DNA from: Gracilibacillus orientalis
GTDB taxonomy: Bacteria; Bacillota; Bacilli; Bacillales; Amphibacillaceae
Length of the DNA: 64,000 nucleotides
NCBI RefSeq assembly: GCF_900114645.1
Contig: NZ_FOTR01000003.1
Location: 310,001-374,000, forward strand
Reading direction: 5' to 3'
Shown: positions 43,404-52,043 of the stretch, one piece after another
Layout of the letters: each line of letters begins with the position of its first letter
Position numbering within the stretch: the first letter of the stretch is position 1
The notes under the pieces: generated by a model
Databases searched by the model: none
Told to the model about the DNA's origin: nothing
The model's input: only the letters and a program-made list of their open reading frames with translations
Translations under genes and position numbers: made by a program

Positions 43404-43436
43404 GATTCAAAAAATTGAATCAGTTCGGACTTTTTT
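43387..43436 (-). terminator. Terminator of the met transport/oxidase operon
   Basis: AAAAAAGTCCGAAC and GTTCGGACTTTTTT pair, enclosing a second stem TGATTCAA/TTGAATCA: a long, nearly perfect hairpin with T-tail 45 bases after the oxidase stop. Confidence 0.92.
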
Positions 43437-43480
43437 CACACGTTAAGAAGTATAAAATTTTTTATCAAACCCGACCATAT

Positions 43481-44596
43481 TCATGTTCCTTCGGGTGTTG
43501 ACATACGTCTGATAAACGTATGATCTACTTGATTTACATCATTAATACCCATTAGTTGCAACGTTTTGGTAAGGTCATTCGTGATATTTTCTAGTACGTT
43601 TTCCACTCCTGACTGCCCAGAAATGGCCAATCCATATACAAAAGGTCTCCCTAAAAGAACAGCATCTGCTCCTAATGCTAATGCCGTAACAATGTCTGGG
43701 CCTGAGCGTATACCGCTATCCAACAGAATCGTTAGTTGATCTTGAACTCTAGCTTTGATTAAAGGTAAAGCATCGATCGAAGCAATACAACGATCTAATT
43801 GACGTCCACCATGATTGGAAACGACAATTCCATCAATACCTAATTCCACTGCCTTCTCCGTATCATCTGGATGCAGTACACCCTTAATATAAATAGGAAG
43901 GGACGTTGCCTTGCGCAGTTGTTGTATATGTTGCCAATTTAAATCTGGCTTAAAAAATACTTTTTGCATTTCTGCCAGCACATCTTCTTGTGAATAACCT
44001 CTTAGATATGATTGAAAAATAGGATCATTTGTATAATTACTCATGCCTTTACCTAAACGAAAGGGAGAATATTTATTTGTTAAGTCTTTTTCACGATGTC
44101 CCAGTGTTGCCATGTCAATAGTTACCACAATCGCTTTATACCCAGCTTTTTCAGCACGTTGAACAAAGCTTTTAGCAAGTGCCTCATCATTAGGATAGTA
44201 TAACTGAAACCACCGCTCTGCGTCAGGACATGCTTCGGCTATGTCTTCGAGCGAATAGGACGATACCGTACTTGCCATAAATGGCATTCCAAACTTGTGG
44301 GCAGCACTTACACTTGCCTTTTCACCATTTACATTAGCTAAAGCTTGCATGCCGACTGGAGCTAATAAAATAGGTGATTGGATCGTTTCACCGTGAATCT
44401 TTTTATCTAAAGAAACAGTAGAAACATCTGCTCCAAATCGTGGGACTAATTGCCACTTTTCAAAAGACGTTTCATTCGTTCGTAACGTTTCTTCTCTACC
44501 GCCACCACTTTGAATATAGCCAAAAACCTTTGGTTCCAGTCGATCTTGGGCTTGCTGTTCTAAATCTTGAAACCTTATAGGAAATGATGCTGTCAT
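43481..44596 (-). CDS. FMN-dependent alpha-hydroxy-acid oxidase
   Basis: 371 residues of TIM barrel. FMN and substrate residues are visible: LLAPVGMQALAN near 77-88, Lys238 (YIKGV), catalytic His262 in SNHGGRQLD, and LDSGIRSGPDIV then LGADAVLLGRPF. The family oxidises L-2-hydroxy acids such as lactate to 2-oxo acids. It starts 10 bases after metI and ends at the operon terminator, so it is cotranscribed with the S-box-controlled methionine transporter. A methionine-related hydroxy acid is therefore an attractive substrate. That is inference; lactate oxidase-type activity is the conservative call. Confidence 0.9.
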   Translation of the reverse strand: MTASFPIRFQDLEQQAQDRLEPKVFGYIQSGGGREETLRTNETSFEKWQLVPRFGADVSTVSLDKKIHGETIQSPILLAPVGMQALANVNGEKASVSAAHKFGMPFMASTVSSYSLEDIAEACPDAERWFQLYYPNDEALAKSFVQRAEKAGYKAIVVTIDMATLGHREKDLTNKYSPFRLGKGMSNYTNDPIFQSYLRGYSQEDVLAEMQKVFFKPDLNWQHIQQLRKATSLPIYIKGVLHPDDTEKAVELGIDGIVVSNHGGRQLDRCIASIDALPLIKARVQDQLTILLDSGIRSGPDIVTALALGADAVLLGRPFVYGLAISGQSGVENVLENITNDLTKTLQLMGINDVNQVDHTFIRRMSTPEGT

Positions 44597-44606
44597 AAAT
44601 TTCTCC

Positions 44607-45281
44607 TTAATCTTTCTTCAATCTAGCTGATACACGGTTACCGAATGTTTGTACACCTTGTACCAAAATAATTAAGATAATGACCGTTACATACATGATA
44701 TCAGTCTGATAGCGTAAATGACCATATCGATAAGCTAAATCACCAAGACCACCAGCACCGACTAAGCCTGCCATTGCTGTTGCACCTATAAGACCAATTG
44801 TCGCAATCGTTAAACCTAATATAATCGATGAGCGTGCTTCTCCAATCAGAACATGCCAAATAATATGGCGTGTTTTAATCCCCATTGCTTCATAAGCTTC
44901 AATCACACCGCGATCAACCTCTAATAAACTCGACTCCATGAGACGAGCTATATAAGGTGCAGTAAACACAACTAATGGCACAATTACACCTCGGACACCA
45001 ATTGTTGTACCAGCTACTAGGTCCGTGAACGGTAATATAAAGAATAATAGAATAATAAATGGAATGGAACGCAATATATTGATGACCGTATTTAAAATTT
45101 GATAAATAATCTTATTTTCAAGTGCTTTACCTGGCCCTGTTAATGTTAACAACACACCTAACGGTAGACCAATAAGAATCGCAAGTGTTAACGAAACACC
45201 TACCATGATCATCGTATCAATAAAAGACATCCAAATTTCGGCTCCCCAGTTGTCCATAAAATCCGTAATACTAGTTACCAT
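44607..45281 (-). CDS. metI: Methionine ABC transporter permease
   Basis: 224 residues with five or six helices. The ATPase-contact motif reads EAYEAMGIKTRHIIWHVLIG. The fold matches MetI of the D-methionine MUT family (IYQILNTVINILRSIPFIIL). ATG at 45281 is taken because AAGGAGG stands about 9 bases upstream. It overlaps the metN stop by 11 bases. It forms the membrane channel of MetNIQ. Confidence 0.94.
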   Translation of the reverse strand: MVTSITDFMDNWGAEIWMSFIDTMIMVGVSLTLAILIGLPLGVLLTLTGPGKALENKIIYQILNTVINILRSIPFIILLFFILPFTDLVAGTTIGVRGVIVPLVVFTAPYIARLMESSLLEVDRGVIEAYEAMGIKTRHIIWHVLIGEARSSIILGLTIATIGLIGATAMAGLVGAGGLGDLAYRYGHLRYQTDIMYVTVIILIILVQGVQTFGNRVSARLKKD

Positions 45282-46305
45282 GGGTTGGATCCTCCTTTGT
45301 GTATGCCTCAACGATTACGCCACTTTCCTCTAAATAATGGATCGCCTTTTGTGCTTCACTCTCACTTCCGTCTAAGTGAACGATTAAACGTCCAAATGGT
45401 CGCTCTTTTAAATCGGTAATATTTCCACCTAATATAGACGGGAATACATCATATTTTTTCGTAACCATCGCAAGTGCCGGATCACCAGCAGATTCACCAA
45501 TAAACGATAAAGAAACTAGCTTGCCATTGGTTTTTAATTTCCTGAAAAGGTCACCTGGAATATCATCATTAAATAACGAATGAATAAAACGTTTAGCTGT
45601 TTCGGTTTGCGGTTTAGAGAAGACATCAATCACAGATCCTTGCTCAATCACTTCACCTTGTTCCATCACAGCTACTTCATGACAAATCTTCTGTACAACA
45701 TTCATTTCATGTGTAATCAATAAAATCGTGATACCTAATTCTTTATTAATTTTGCTCAATAGTTCTAAAATAGCTTCCGTCGTATCTGGGTCAAGTGCAC
45801 TTGTTGCTTCATCACACAATAATACTTTTGGTTCATGAGCTAATGCACGTGCAATCGCCACGCGTTGTTTTTGCCCCCCAGATAGTTGGGCAGGATAAAC
45901 CTTTAATTTATCCTGCAAACCGACTATTTGAATGTATTGTGCTACACGTTTGTCAATCTCCGCTTTTGGTACGCCAGTTAACTTTAAAGGCAAGGCAATA
46001 TTATCATAGACTGTACCTGTTTTAAGAAGATTAAATGATTGAAAAATCATTCCCATTTGTTGTCTTACATCATTTAATTGGCTGCCGCTTAACTTGATCA
46101 AATCTTTTCCTTCAAATAGAACTTGGCCAGAAGTTGGCTTTTCTAATAAATTAGCCATTCTAACTAAAGTACTCTTGCCAGCTCCACTATACCCTATTAC
46201 ACCGAAAATGGATCCTTCTTTCACTTGTAATGAAACGTCATGAAGGGCTTTTACTTCTCTTTTCTTATCTTGAAAAACTTTCGTTAGGTTTTTAAATTCT
46301 ATCAT
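45271..46305 (-). CDS. metN: Methionine ABC transporter ATP-binding protein
   Basis: 344 residues. Walker A is GYSGAGKST, signature LSGGQKQRVAIARAL, Walker B VLLCDEATSALD. After about residue 265 comes the NIL domain (GKLVSLSFIGESAGDPALAM, then ERPFGRLIVHLDG), which senses internal methionine and inhibits transport in this family. It is 18 bases downstream of metQ and overlaps metI. It powers methionine uptake. Confidence 0.95.
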   Translation of the reverse strand: MIEFKNLTKVFQDKKREVKALHDVSLQVKEGSIFGVIGYSGAGKSTLVRMANLLEKPTSGQVLFEGKDLIKLSGSQLNDVRQQMGMIFQSFNLLKTGTVYDNIALPLKLTGVPKAEIDKRVAQYIQIVGLQDKLKVYPAQLSGGQKQRVAIARALAHEPKVLLCDEATSALDPDTTEAILELLSKINKELGITILLITHEMNVVQKICHEVAVMEQGEVIEQGSVIDVFSKPQTETAKRFIHSLFNDDIPGDLFRKLKTNGKLVSLSFIGESAGDPALAMVTKKYDVFPSILGGNITDLKERPFGRLIVHLDGSESEAQKAIHYLEESGVIVEAYTKEDPTHGN

Positions 46306-46323
46306 GCTGCATATGCCCCTCTC

Positions 46324-47121
46324 TTACCAAGAAGTAATAACTGAATCTGCAAAATTCTCCTCGATAAATTGTTTTACCTCCTCAGAACGGTAAATATCAA
46401 TCAATTGTTGAATATTTTCATCTTCTACATTCTCTTCTCTTGTCGCTAGAACGTTTACCCATGGAGACTCTTTTGGTTCCATGTGAAGCGAATCTTCTGT
46501 CGGAACTCGGCCACTTTCAAGTGCATAGTTTGTATTAATCGCTGCAATTTGTACTTCTCCTAATTGTCTAGGTATTTGAGATGCTTCTAGTAGTACAAAT
46601 TCTAAGTTTAATGGGTTTTCTTGTATGTCTTTAACCGTTACATCTACTCCAGCATCTTCTGGTAATGTAATTAAACCAGCTTCCTCAAATAACATTAATG
46701 CACGAGGCTCACCTGAAGAGTGGTTTGGCAACCCAACCTTGTCACCTTCTTGCAACTCATCCAAGCTAGAATATTGATCAGAATAAATCCCCATTGGGAA
46801 GTTTACCGTATCTGCTACTTTAACTAAATCTAATTCACCTTCATCACGAGCATTGTTCATAAACGGTTCATGTTGAAAAATGTTCGCATCTAATTCACCT
46901 TCATCTAATGCTGTGTTAGGCATTACATAATCGTTAAACACATGAACCTCAATGTCTAATCCTTCTTCTGCTGCTAATTCTTTTACATGATTCACAATAT
47001 CCTCATGTGGTCCTGCAGTCACACCGACATCTAATTTTCCATTACTATCCGCATTGTTATTTCCACAAGCTGCTAAAATAAGAATGATTGCTACACTAAT
47101 TAATCCAACAAGTTTCTTCAT
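46324..47121 (-). CDS. metQ: Methionine-binding lipoprotein
   Basis: 265 residues. The signal peptide ends with lipobox LILAAC (Cys20). The NLPA-type binding fold is plain (DVGVTAGPHEDIVNHVKELA, NIFQHEPFMN, VGLPNHSSGEPRALMLFEEA). It captures methionine, often also the D-isomer and sulfoxides, outside the cell for MetNI. Transcription starts about 220 bases upstream and passes the S-box riboswitch. Confidence 0.95.
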   Translation of the reverse strand: MKKLVGLISVAIILILAACGNNNADSNGKLDVGVTAGPHEDIVNHVKELAAEEGLDIEVHVFNDYVMPNTALDEGELDANIFQHEPFMNNARDEGELDLVKVADTVNFPMGIYSDQYSSLDELQEGDKVGLPNHSSGEPRALMLFEEAGLITLPEDAGVDVTVKDIQENPLNLEFVLLEASQIPRQLGEVQIAAINTNYALESGRVPTEDSLHMEPKESPWVNVLATREENVEDENIQQLIDIYRSEEVKQFIEENFADSVITSW

Positions 47122-47157
47122 GTTGTTATCCCCCTACTATTCTATTATAAAATACCA

Positions 47158-47326
47158 TTAAAAAAATCCCTATCTTCACCGAGAGATAGAGAATTCTACT
47201 TTAATCAATAGTTCTTCTCTTATCTCCCAAACAGCTAAACTGTTTGCTGGAATTAGCACCTTTCTATAAAAAAATAGATGGTTGCCGGGTTTCGCAGGGC
47301 CAGTCCCTCCACCACTCTCGATAAGC
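47158..47326 (-). promoter_or_regulatory. S-box (SAM-I) riboswitch with terminator
   Basis: On the minus strand: CTTATCGAGAGTGGTGGAGG, then GACTGGCCC, GAAACCCGGCAACC, GGTGCTAATTCC, and closing GGGAGATAAG (aptamer 47219-47325). Downstream, a stem CTATCT/AGATAG with T7 (47158-47190) is the terminator. High SAM should stop transcription of metQ-metN-metI-oxidase. Confidence 0.96.
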
Positions 47327-47350
47327 ATGATTTAATTTTTTATGATAATA

Positions 47351-47379
47351 AGTATAGCGTAAACAAGAACTTAAGTCAA
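47351..47379 (-). promoter_or_regulatory. Sigma-A promoter of the S-box operon
   Basis: TTGACT, 17-base spacer, TATACT on the minus strand, placing the start about 20 bases before the aptamer. Confidence 0.9.
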
Positions 47380-47404
47380 TCATTAACAGAAAATTCAGTT
47401 TAAA

Positions 47405-47433
47405 TTGACACTTATTCATTCAGGTGGCATACT
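47405..47433 (+). promoter_or_regulatory. Likely promoter of the dehydrogenase-aminotransferase operon
   Basis: TTGACA (47405-47410), 17-base spacer, CATACT. It is divergent from the S-box promoter; no riboswitch is seen on this side. Confidence 0.6.
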
Positions 47434-47465
47434 TTTTACCATATAAAAATCATCGAGGTGAACAT

Positions 47466-48548
47466 ATGGATACTTTACATATCAAAGGAGCCCCTAACTA
47501 TTATCAATGCCGAAACGGTCTATTAAACGATCTATTTGATTTGTTACAAGAACACGACTTCAACCAACTACTTGTTATTCATGGGGATCAATCATGGGAA
47601 AAAGTAAAAACTTACTTTACTGACCCTGCACTACCTTGCCAATTTGTTGCCTATCAAGGACAATGTTCACATAATGAAGTAAAACGCATTGCTGAGTTAA
47701 CTCAAGCAGAGACAACTGCTGTGATCGGTATAGGTGGTGGAAAAATATTAGACATTGCCAAAGCATGTGGGGATCAATTAAAATTACCAACTATTTTAGC
47801 ACCTACATTAGCATCTAATTGCGCACCATGGACACCATTATCCGTTTTTTATGATCAACAAGGGAATTTTCAAGAATATATTATCTTCAATCAAAGTACT
47901 TATATGTTATTAGTAGATCCTGAGGTGATTTTGGATGCACCAAGAGCCTATTTCCGTGCTGGAATTGGTGATACGATTGCTAAGTGGTATGAAGCGGATG
48001 TCTTAACACGTGAGCTACCGCAGAAACCTGTTTCATTAGATATCGCACTACATGCAGCAAGACTATGTCGAGACGTGCTTATCGAAGAAGGAGAAGAAGC
48101 ATTGGCAGCCATTGATAACCAATCATATAGCCATTCCTTTTTGCGCTCGGTTGAAACGATCATCATGACTGGTGGAATGGTAGGTGGCTTTGGTGATCAT
48201 TATGGTCGTGTATCTGGTGCTCACTCGATTCATAACGGACTAACACACCTTGCTGAAACGCATGATACATTGCATGGAGACAAAGTAGCTTATGGTGTCT
48301 TGGTTCAATTAGCGATTGAAAAAAGGCTAGATGAAGTCGAAAAGCTATTACCTTTCTATAAACGCATGCAACTACCAACTAGTTTACACGATATAGGCGT
48401 AGAGGATATCACAGAGGAAAAAGTGGACTTATTAAGCAAAGGTGCTACGAAACCGAAAGAATCTATCCATTTTATGAATGTATCTGATCCTAAAGTTGTT
48501 CGAGACGCTGTATTTCAGTTGGAAGCATTCATTCTTGATATAAAATAA
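47466..48548 (+). CDS. Metal-dependent alcohol/hydroxy-acid dehydrogenase (glycerol dehydrogenase-like)
   Basis: 360 residues from the ATG at 47466 (GAGGTGA upstream). The NAD motif GIGGGKILDIAK is at about 79-90. Metal ligands are expected at Asp of AGIGDTIAKWYE and His of SGAHSIHNGLTHL and ETHDTLHGDKVAYG, all present. This is the iron-containing ADH superfamily, closest in feel to glycerol dehydrogenases. It lies 35 bases before an MtnE-like aminotransferase and is divergent from the methionine operon. A role in oxidising a 2-hydroxy acid (for example the D-form) to a 2-oxo acid is an inference from that context. Confidence 0.87.
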   Translation: MDTLHIKGAPNYYQCRNGLLNDLFDLLQEHDFNQLLVIHGDQSWEKVKTYFTDPALPCQFVAYQGQCSHNEVKRIAELTQAETTAVIGIGGGKILDIAKACGDQLKLPTILAPTLASNCAPWTPLSVFYDQQGNFQEYIIFNQSTYMLLVDPEVILDAPRAYFRAGIGDTIAKWYEADVLTRELPQKPVSLDIALHAARLCRDVLIEEGEEALAAIDNQSYSHSFLRSVETIIMTGGMVGGFGDHYGRVSGAHSIHNGLTHLAETHDTLHGDKVAYGVLVQLAIEKRLDEVEKLLPFYKRMQLPTSLHDIGVEDITEEKVDLLSKGATKPKESIHFMNVSDPKVVRDAVFQLEAFILDIK

Positions 48549-48583
48549 GATTTACTAATAGAAATCTAGATGGAGATGAAGAT

Positions 48584-49756
48584 ATGCTAGAATTCGAATA
48601 TTCGAATACATTAAAAAGATTACCAGAACAATTTTTTGCGAAGTTAGTAAAAACAACACAAGCTCTGAAAAAGGAAGGTCATGATGTTATAAATCTTGGC
48701 CAGGGAAATCCCGATTTACCAACACCAAACTTTATTGTGGAAGCATTACAAGAGGCAAGTCAACATGAAGCCTTTCATAAATACTCTCCGTTTCAAGGCT
48801 ATCCTTTTTTAAAAGAAGCTGTGGCTAACTTCTATAAAAGTGAGTATGAGGTAGACGTTGATCCAAAGACAGAAGTTGCAATTTTGTTCGGATCAAAAAC
48901 AGGGCTAGTTGAGATTAGTCAATGCCTATTAAACCCTCAAGAAAAGGTGCTAGTCCCTGACCCTGGCTATCCGGATTATATGTCAGGTATTGCACTAGCA
49001 GATGCTGAACCTATACATATGCCATTAAAAAAGGAAAATCAATTTTTGCCTGATTATCAGAATATTTCTGATGAAGACTTAGCAGAAGCAAAATTAATGT
49101 TTTTAAATTACCCAAACAACCCAACCGCTGCTACTGCAACTAAAGATTTCTTTGACCAAACTATTGAAGTGGCACAAGAAAACCATATTTGTGTCGTTCA
49201 TGATTTTGCTTATGGAGCAATTGGATTTGAAAATGAAAAACCTCAAAGCTTCTTGCAATCAGAAGGAGCAAAAGACGTTGGTATCGAGATGTATACATTA
49301 TCCAAATCATTTAATATGGCTGGATGGCGAGTAGCATTTGCTGTCGGGAATCCATCTGTTATTAAAGCACTCGAATTAATTCAAGACCACTATTATGTCA
49401 GTATTTTTGGTGCTATTCAATCCGCTGCGAAAACTGCGCTTGATCAAGGTCATGACGCGATAGTTGAATTAAACAATACCTATCAGGAAAGAAGAGATGC
49501 CTTCCTACAACAAGCAGAGAAAATCGGTTGGCATGGTGGTACTGCGAATGGTTCTTTCTTTGTCTGGATGCCAACTCCAACAGGATATACCTCAGAATCA
49601 TTTGCCAATCTTCTATTAGAGAAAGCACATGTAGTTGTTGCTCCTGGCAATGGGTTTGGAACATCAGGTGAAGGATATGTCCGCATTGGCTTATTAGATG
49701 AACCTGAGCGCTTGCGTGAAGCATGCGATCGGATTGAGAAGCTATCCTTATTTTAA
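48584..49756 (+). CDS. mtnE: PLP-dependent aminotransferase, MtnE (YkrV)-like
   Basis: 390 residues, class I fold. The PLP lysine is in YTLSKSFNMAGWR (about 239), with partner residues in NYPNNPTAA and HDFAYG. Sequence tracks Bacillus subtilis MtnE, which turns 2-oxo-4-methylthiobutyrate into methionine. Phrases such as LPEQFFAKLV, DVINLGQGNPDLPTP and HKYSPFQGYPFLKEA are characteristic. It follows the dehydrogenase gene in one operon and ends at a terminator. No other methionine-salvage genes (mtnK, mtnA, mtnW) are in the window. Confidence 0.9.
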   Translation: MLEFEYSNTLKRLPEQFFAKLVKTTQALKKEGHDVINLGQGNPDLPTPNFIVEALQEASQHEAFHKYSPFQGYPFLKEAVANFYKSEYEVDVDPKTEVAILFGSKTGLVEISQCLLNPQEKVLVPDPGYPDYMSGIALADAEPIHMPLKKENQFLPDYQNISDEDLAEAKLMFLNYPNNPTAATATKDFFDQTIEVAQENHICVVHDFAYGAIGFENEKPQSFLQSEGAKDVGIEMYTLSKSFNMAGWRVAFAVGNPSVIKALELIQDHYYVSIFGAIQSAAKTALDQGHDAIVELNNTYQERRDAFLQQAEKIGWHGGTANGSFFVWMPTPTGYTSESFANLLLEKAHVVVAPGNGFGTSGEGYVRIGLLDEPERLREACDRIEKLSLF

Positions 49757-49774
49757 CCTGTCTTACAAAGAGAA

Positions 49775-49817
49775 AAGAACTAAGTATCCCCCGATAGGCA
49801 TACTTAGTTCTCTTGTT
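49775..49817 (+). terminator. Terminator after the aminotransferase gene
   Basis: AGAACTAAGTAT and ATACTTAGTTCT, 12-bp stem with 12-base loop, then CTTGTTT. It overlaps the end of the convergent small gene. Confidence 0.8.
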
Positions 49818-49977
49818 TATATAATATTCTTCTCAATATACCTATTGTAAAACCAAAAATAAGAATGATAATAAACAGGTAATTGATTGATATTTCTTTT
49901 CTAAATAAAACAATAAAAGTTACCGAAACAACTATTACAAATAGCAACAAGAACCAGTCAAGCTTATCAAATTTCAT
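49804..49977 (-). CDS. Small two-helix membrane protein
   Basis: 57 residues from ATG at 49977, with GGTGGGG upstream; a GTG five codons earlier is the alternative. Two hydrophobic segments (WFLLLFVIVVSVTFIVLF and LFIIILIFGFTIGILRRI) lie either side of a short KEIS link. No family recognised. The stop lies in the terminator stem of the convergent aminotransferase gene. Confidence 0.55.
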   Translation of the reverse strand: MKFDKLDWFLLLFVIVVSVTFIVLFRKEISINYLFIIILIFGFTIGILRRILYKQEN

Positions 49978-49992
49978 AAACCATTTCCCCAC

Positions 49993-50343
49993 CCAACTTC
50001 ATATTACACACATATTTTTTAAGATGATTAATCGATATATTGTATTAAAATGTACCAGCATTAAGCCTGTGTTGTCTTCTTTACTTAACTAATGACGAAC
50101 ATTTACCATCAACAAAGGCGATCCAGCTTATGGCTGGTTTCAAAGCTCATAGCCGTTTGACAGACAGCCTACCACGAACGTCGGAGAGATTTGGGTGTAT
50201 ACACGTAGTGCAAGAACGGGAGAAATACAAGATTTAGTACAACTTAGAGTTTACTTCTAGGTTATTTCGTAAATCTCATTAAAAACTTATTATACATGAA
50301 GGCTATAACTTTTTGACAAAAACCAACTAATTATAACTATAGA
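49993..50343. other. Gap with an unexplained 50.10-50.24 kb segment
   Basis: No gene recognised. The 50100-50240 part is less AT-rich and reads in one plus frame as GEIWVYTRSARTGEIQDLVQ after a stop, so it may be a coding remnant. It also has a short hairpin (CCAGC/GCTGG near 50130). Confidence 0.35.
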
Positions 50344-51852
50344 TTACTCATTAAATACTGTAATCCTTCCGTCAATGGTCTCATGAATTACCTCTGATTT
50401 TTCAGCATACTCAATCAACACTTCCGCATCTGTTCGAGCATTTGTCTCATCAACAACTAACATACTTTGACTAAACATAGTAAACCCGTCTCCACCATTA
50501 AATAGATAATTGGGCATTGCTACTGTATAGTCTTTTTGTAAGTCAAGCGGTTCCTTATTTACCAAAATATTATCTACTCTTGATCCTTCTGGGTTATTTC
50601 GTTGATAGGAGTATTTCAAACCTGAAACTTGTAAGAAACCACCGCCAAGATTTTCTACGTTAGATACGCCGTTTTCTAAAGCAGCTCGAATAGTATCTCC
50701 TGGAACAGTAGCCAGGATCACTTTATTCCGAAACGGCAGGATTGAATAGGCATCACGCAATGTGAACTCACCTGCTGGTACACTCGTACGAATACCGCCA
50801 CCGTTCATAAAGCCAATATCCGCATTAAAATAAGAACGATAACTATCAGCAACGAAATTACCAATATTCGTTTCTTGATATCTTGACTCTTGGTTAATGA
50901 GTGGTGTTTCTAATTGGGCAATGGATTGTCCTAAATCCCCCTCCAACTTGTCCTCGTAGTAATCTGCAAACTCCTTTAATTCTGGATCCTCCGGCACGGT
51001 GTGATCGACTTCTATGATTTCTGGAATCAATTGAATATCCTTACCTTTTTTATGAATATCCAATCGAATCATCGAACCTATATTACCTGCTGGAGCAAAA
51101 ATATAACGATTATCATATTCATACACAAAAGATTGGTATTCCGCCTTTTCTTCTGTAAAAACGGCATCAATTTCAGGAACAGCTGATAATAATTGTTTGT
51201 CTTTCGCTAAGTTTTCCTGTGTTAAAGCAATAATAACATCCACTTTTTTTGTTTCCTTCATTTGTGCAACTGCATTTTGGGCTGACTGAATGATATCCTG
51301 CTGTTCAACTTGATCATCAGCTGTTGTCGTATTCATGTTATCCGTAAGTCCAATGACTCCCATTTTAATGCCACGTTCATTAAAAATTTTATAGGTTGAA
51401 ACACCGGCAAAAGGGCTTCCTTCTGCATCTGTTAAATTAGAAGAAATCCAAGGAAAATCTGATTCCTCAACTAACTCTTTTGTAACATGAGAACCGAAGT
51501 CAAAATCATGCTGTCCAAAATTAGCAAGATCAATATCAATTCGATTAAAAGCTTCTACAACGGGAAATCCTTGATATACTCCACCGAATAGTGTTCCTCC
51601 TCCTAAGTCACCACCAAAGGCTACAAGTGTATGCTTATTCTCCTCCCGAACATGGTCAATAGCTGTTTTAAGCTTCGCCACTCCACCTCGATCCCCGTCC
51701 TCGTTTTCGTTTACAACCGGGCCCACTTCATGAGCATCATTAAAATACAGAATGGTCGCTTTTCTAGAGCTATTCTTTGCTTCAACATCATCTGTCAAAA
51801 AGGCACTTACAGTTAAAACAAATAATAACAGCACTATCAAAAGTCTTTTCAT
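50344..51852 (-). CDS. Secreted 5'-nucleotidase / UshA-type metallophosphatase
   Basis: 502 residues from ATG at 51852 (GAGGGGAGA upstream). Signal peptide MKRLLIVLLLFVLTVSAFL is cut near VEA. N-terminal metallophosphatase motifs: FNDAHE (D-x-H), GGDLGG, and GQHDFDFG in place of the usual GNHEFD. The C-terminal substrate domain has MNGGGIRTSVPAG and NYLFNGGDGF. It releases phosphate and nucleosides from nucleotides outside the cell. No wall-anchor motif is seen. It stands alone. Confidence 0.9.
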   Translation of the reverse strand: MKRLLIVLLLFVLTVSAFLTDDVEAKNSSRKATILYFNDAHEVGPVVNENEDGDRGGVAKLKTAIDHVREENKHTLVAFGGDLGGGTLFGGVYQGFPVVEAFNRIDIDLANFGQHDFDFGSHVTKELVEESDFPWISSNLTDAEGSPFAGVSTYKIFNERGIKMGVIGLTDNMNTTTADDQVEQQDIIQSAQNAVAQMKETKKVDVIIALTQENLAKDKQLLSAVPEIDAVFTEEKAEYQSFVYEYDNRYIFAPAGNIGSMIRLDIHKKGKDIQLIPEIIEVDHTVPEDPELKEFADYYEDKLEGDLGQSIAQLETPLINQESRYQETNIGNFVADSYRSYFNADIGFMNGGGIRTSVPAGEFTLRDAYSILPFRNKVILATVPGDTIRAALENGVSNVENLGGGFLQVSGLKYSYQRNNPEGSRVDNILVNKEPLDLQKDYTVAMPNYLFNGGDGFTMFSQSMLVVDETNARTDAEVLIEYAEKSEVIHETIDGRITVFNE

Positions 51853-52003
51853 AAATATAAATCTCCCCTCTCTATCATTTCTCAATAAAAATTCTAGCAA
51901 ATGAATGTTAAATAATAGTAAGATTCTTGTGAATTTTCGTCATACTAAAGAATCAAATTTCTTTTAAATACTCGATTATTCACAGGGGTTGAAGGCGTTT
52001 TCG

Positions 52004-52040
52004 AAAAAAATCGACAGATACCATACCTGTCGATTTTTTT
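52004..52040 (-). terminator. Terminator of the GH43/ricin-domain gene
   Basis: AAAAAAATCGACAG and CTGTCGATTTTTTT, 14-bp perfect stem with a nine-base loop. Confidence 0.93.
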
Positions 52041-52043
52041 AAA

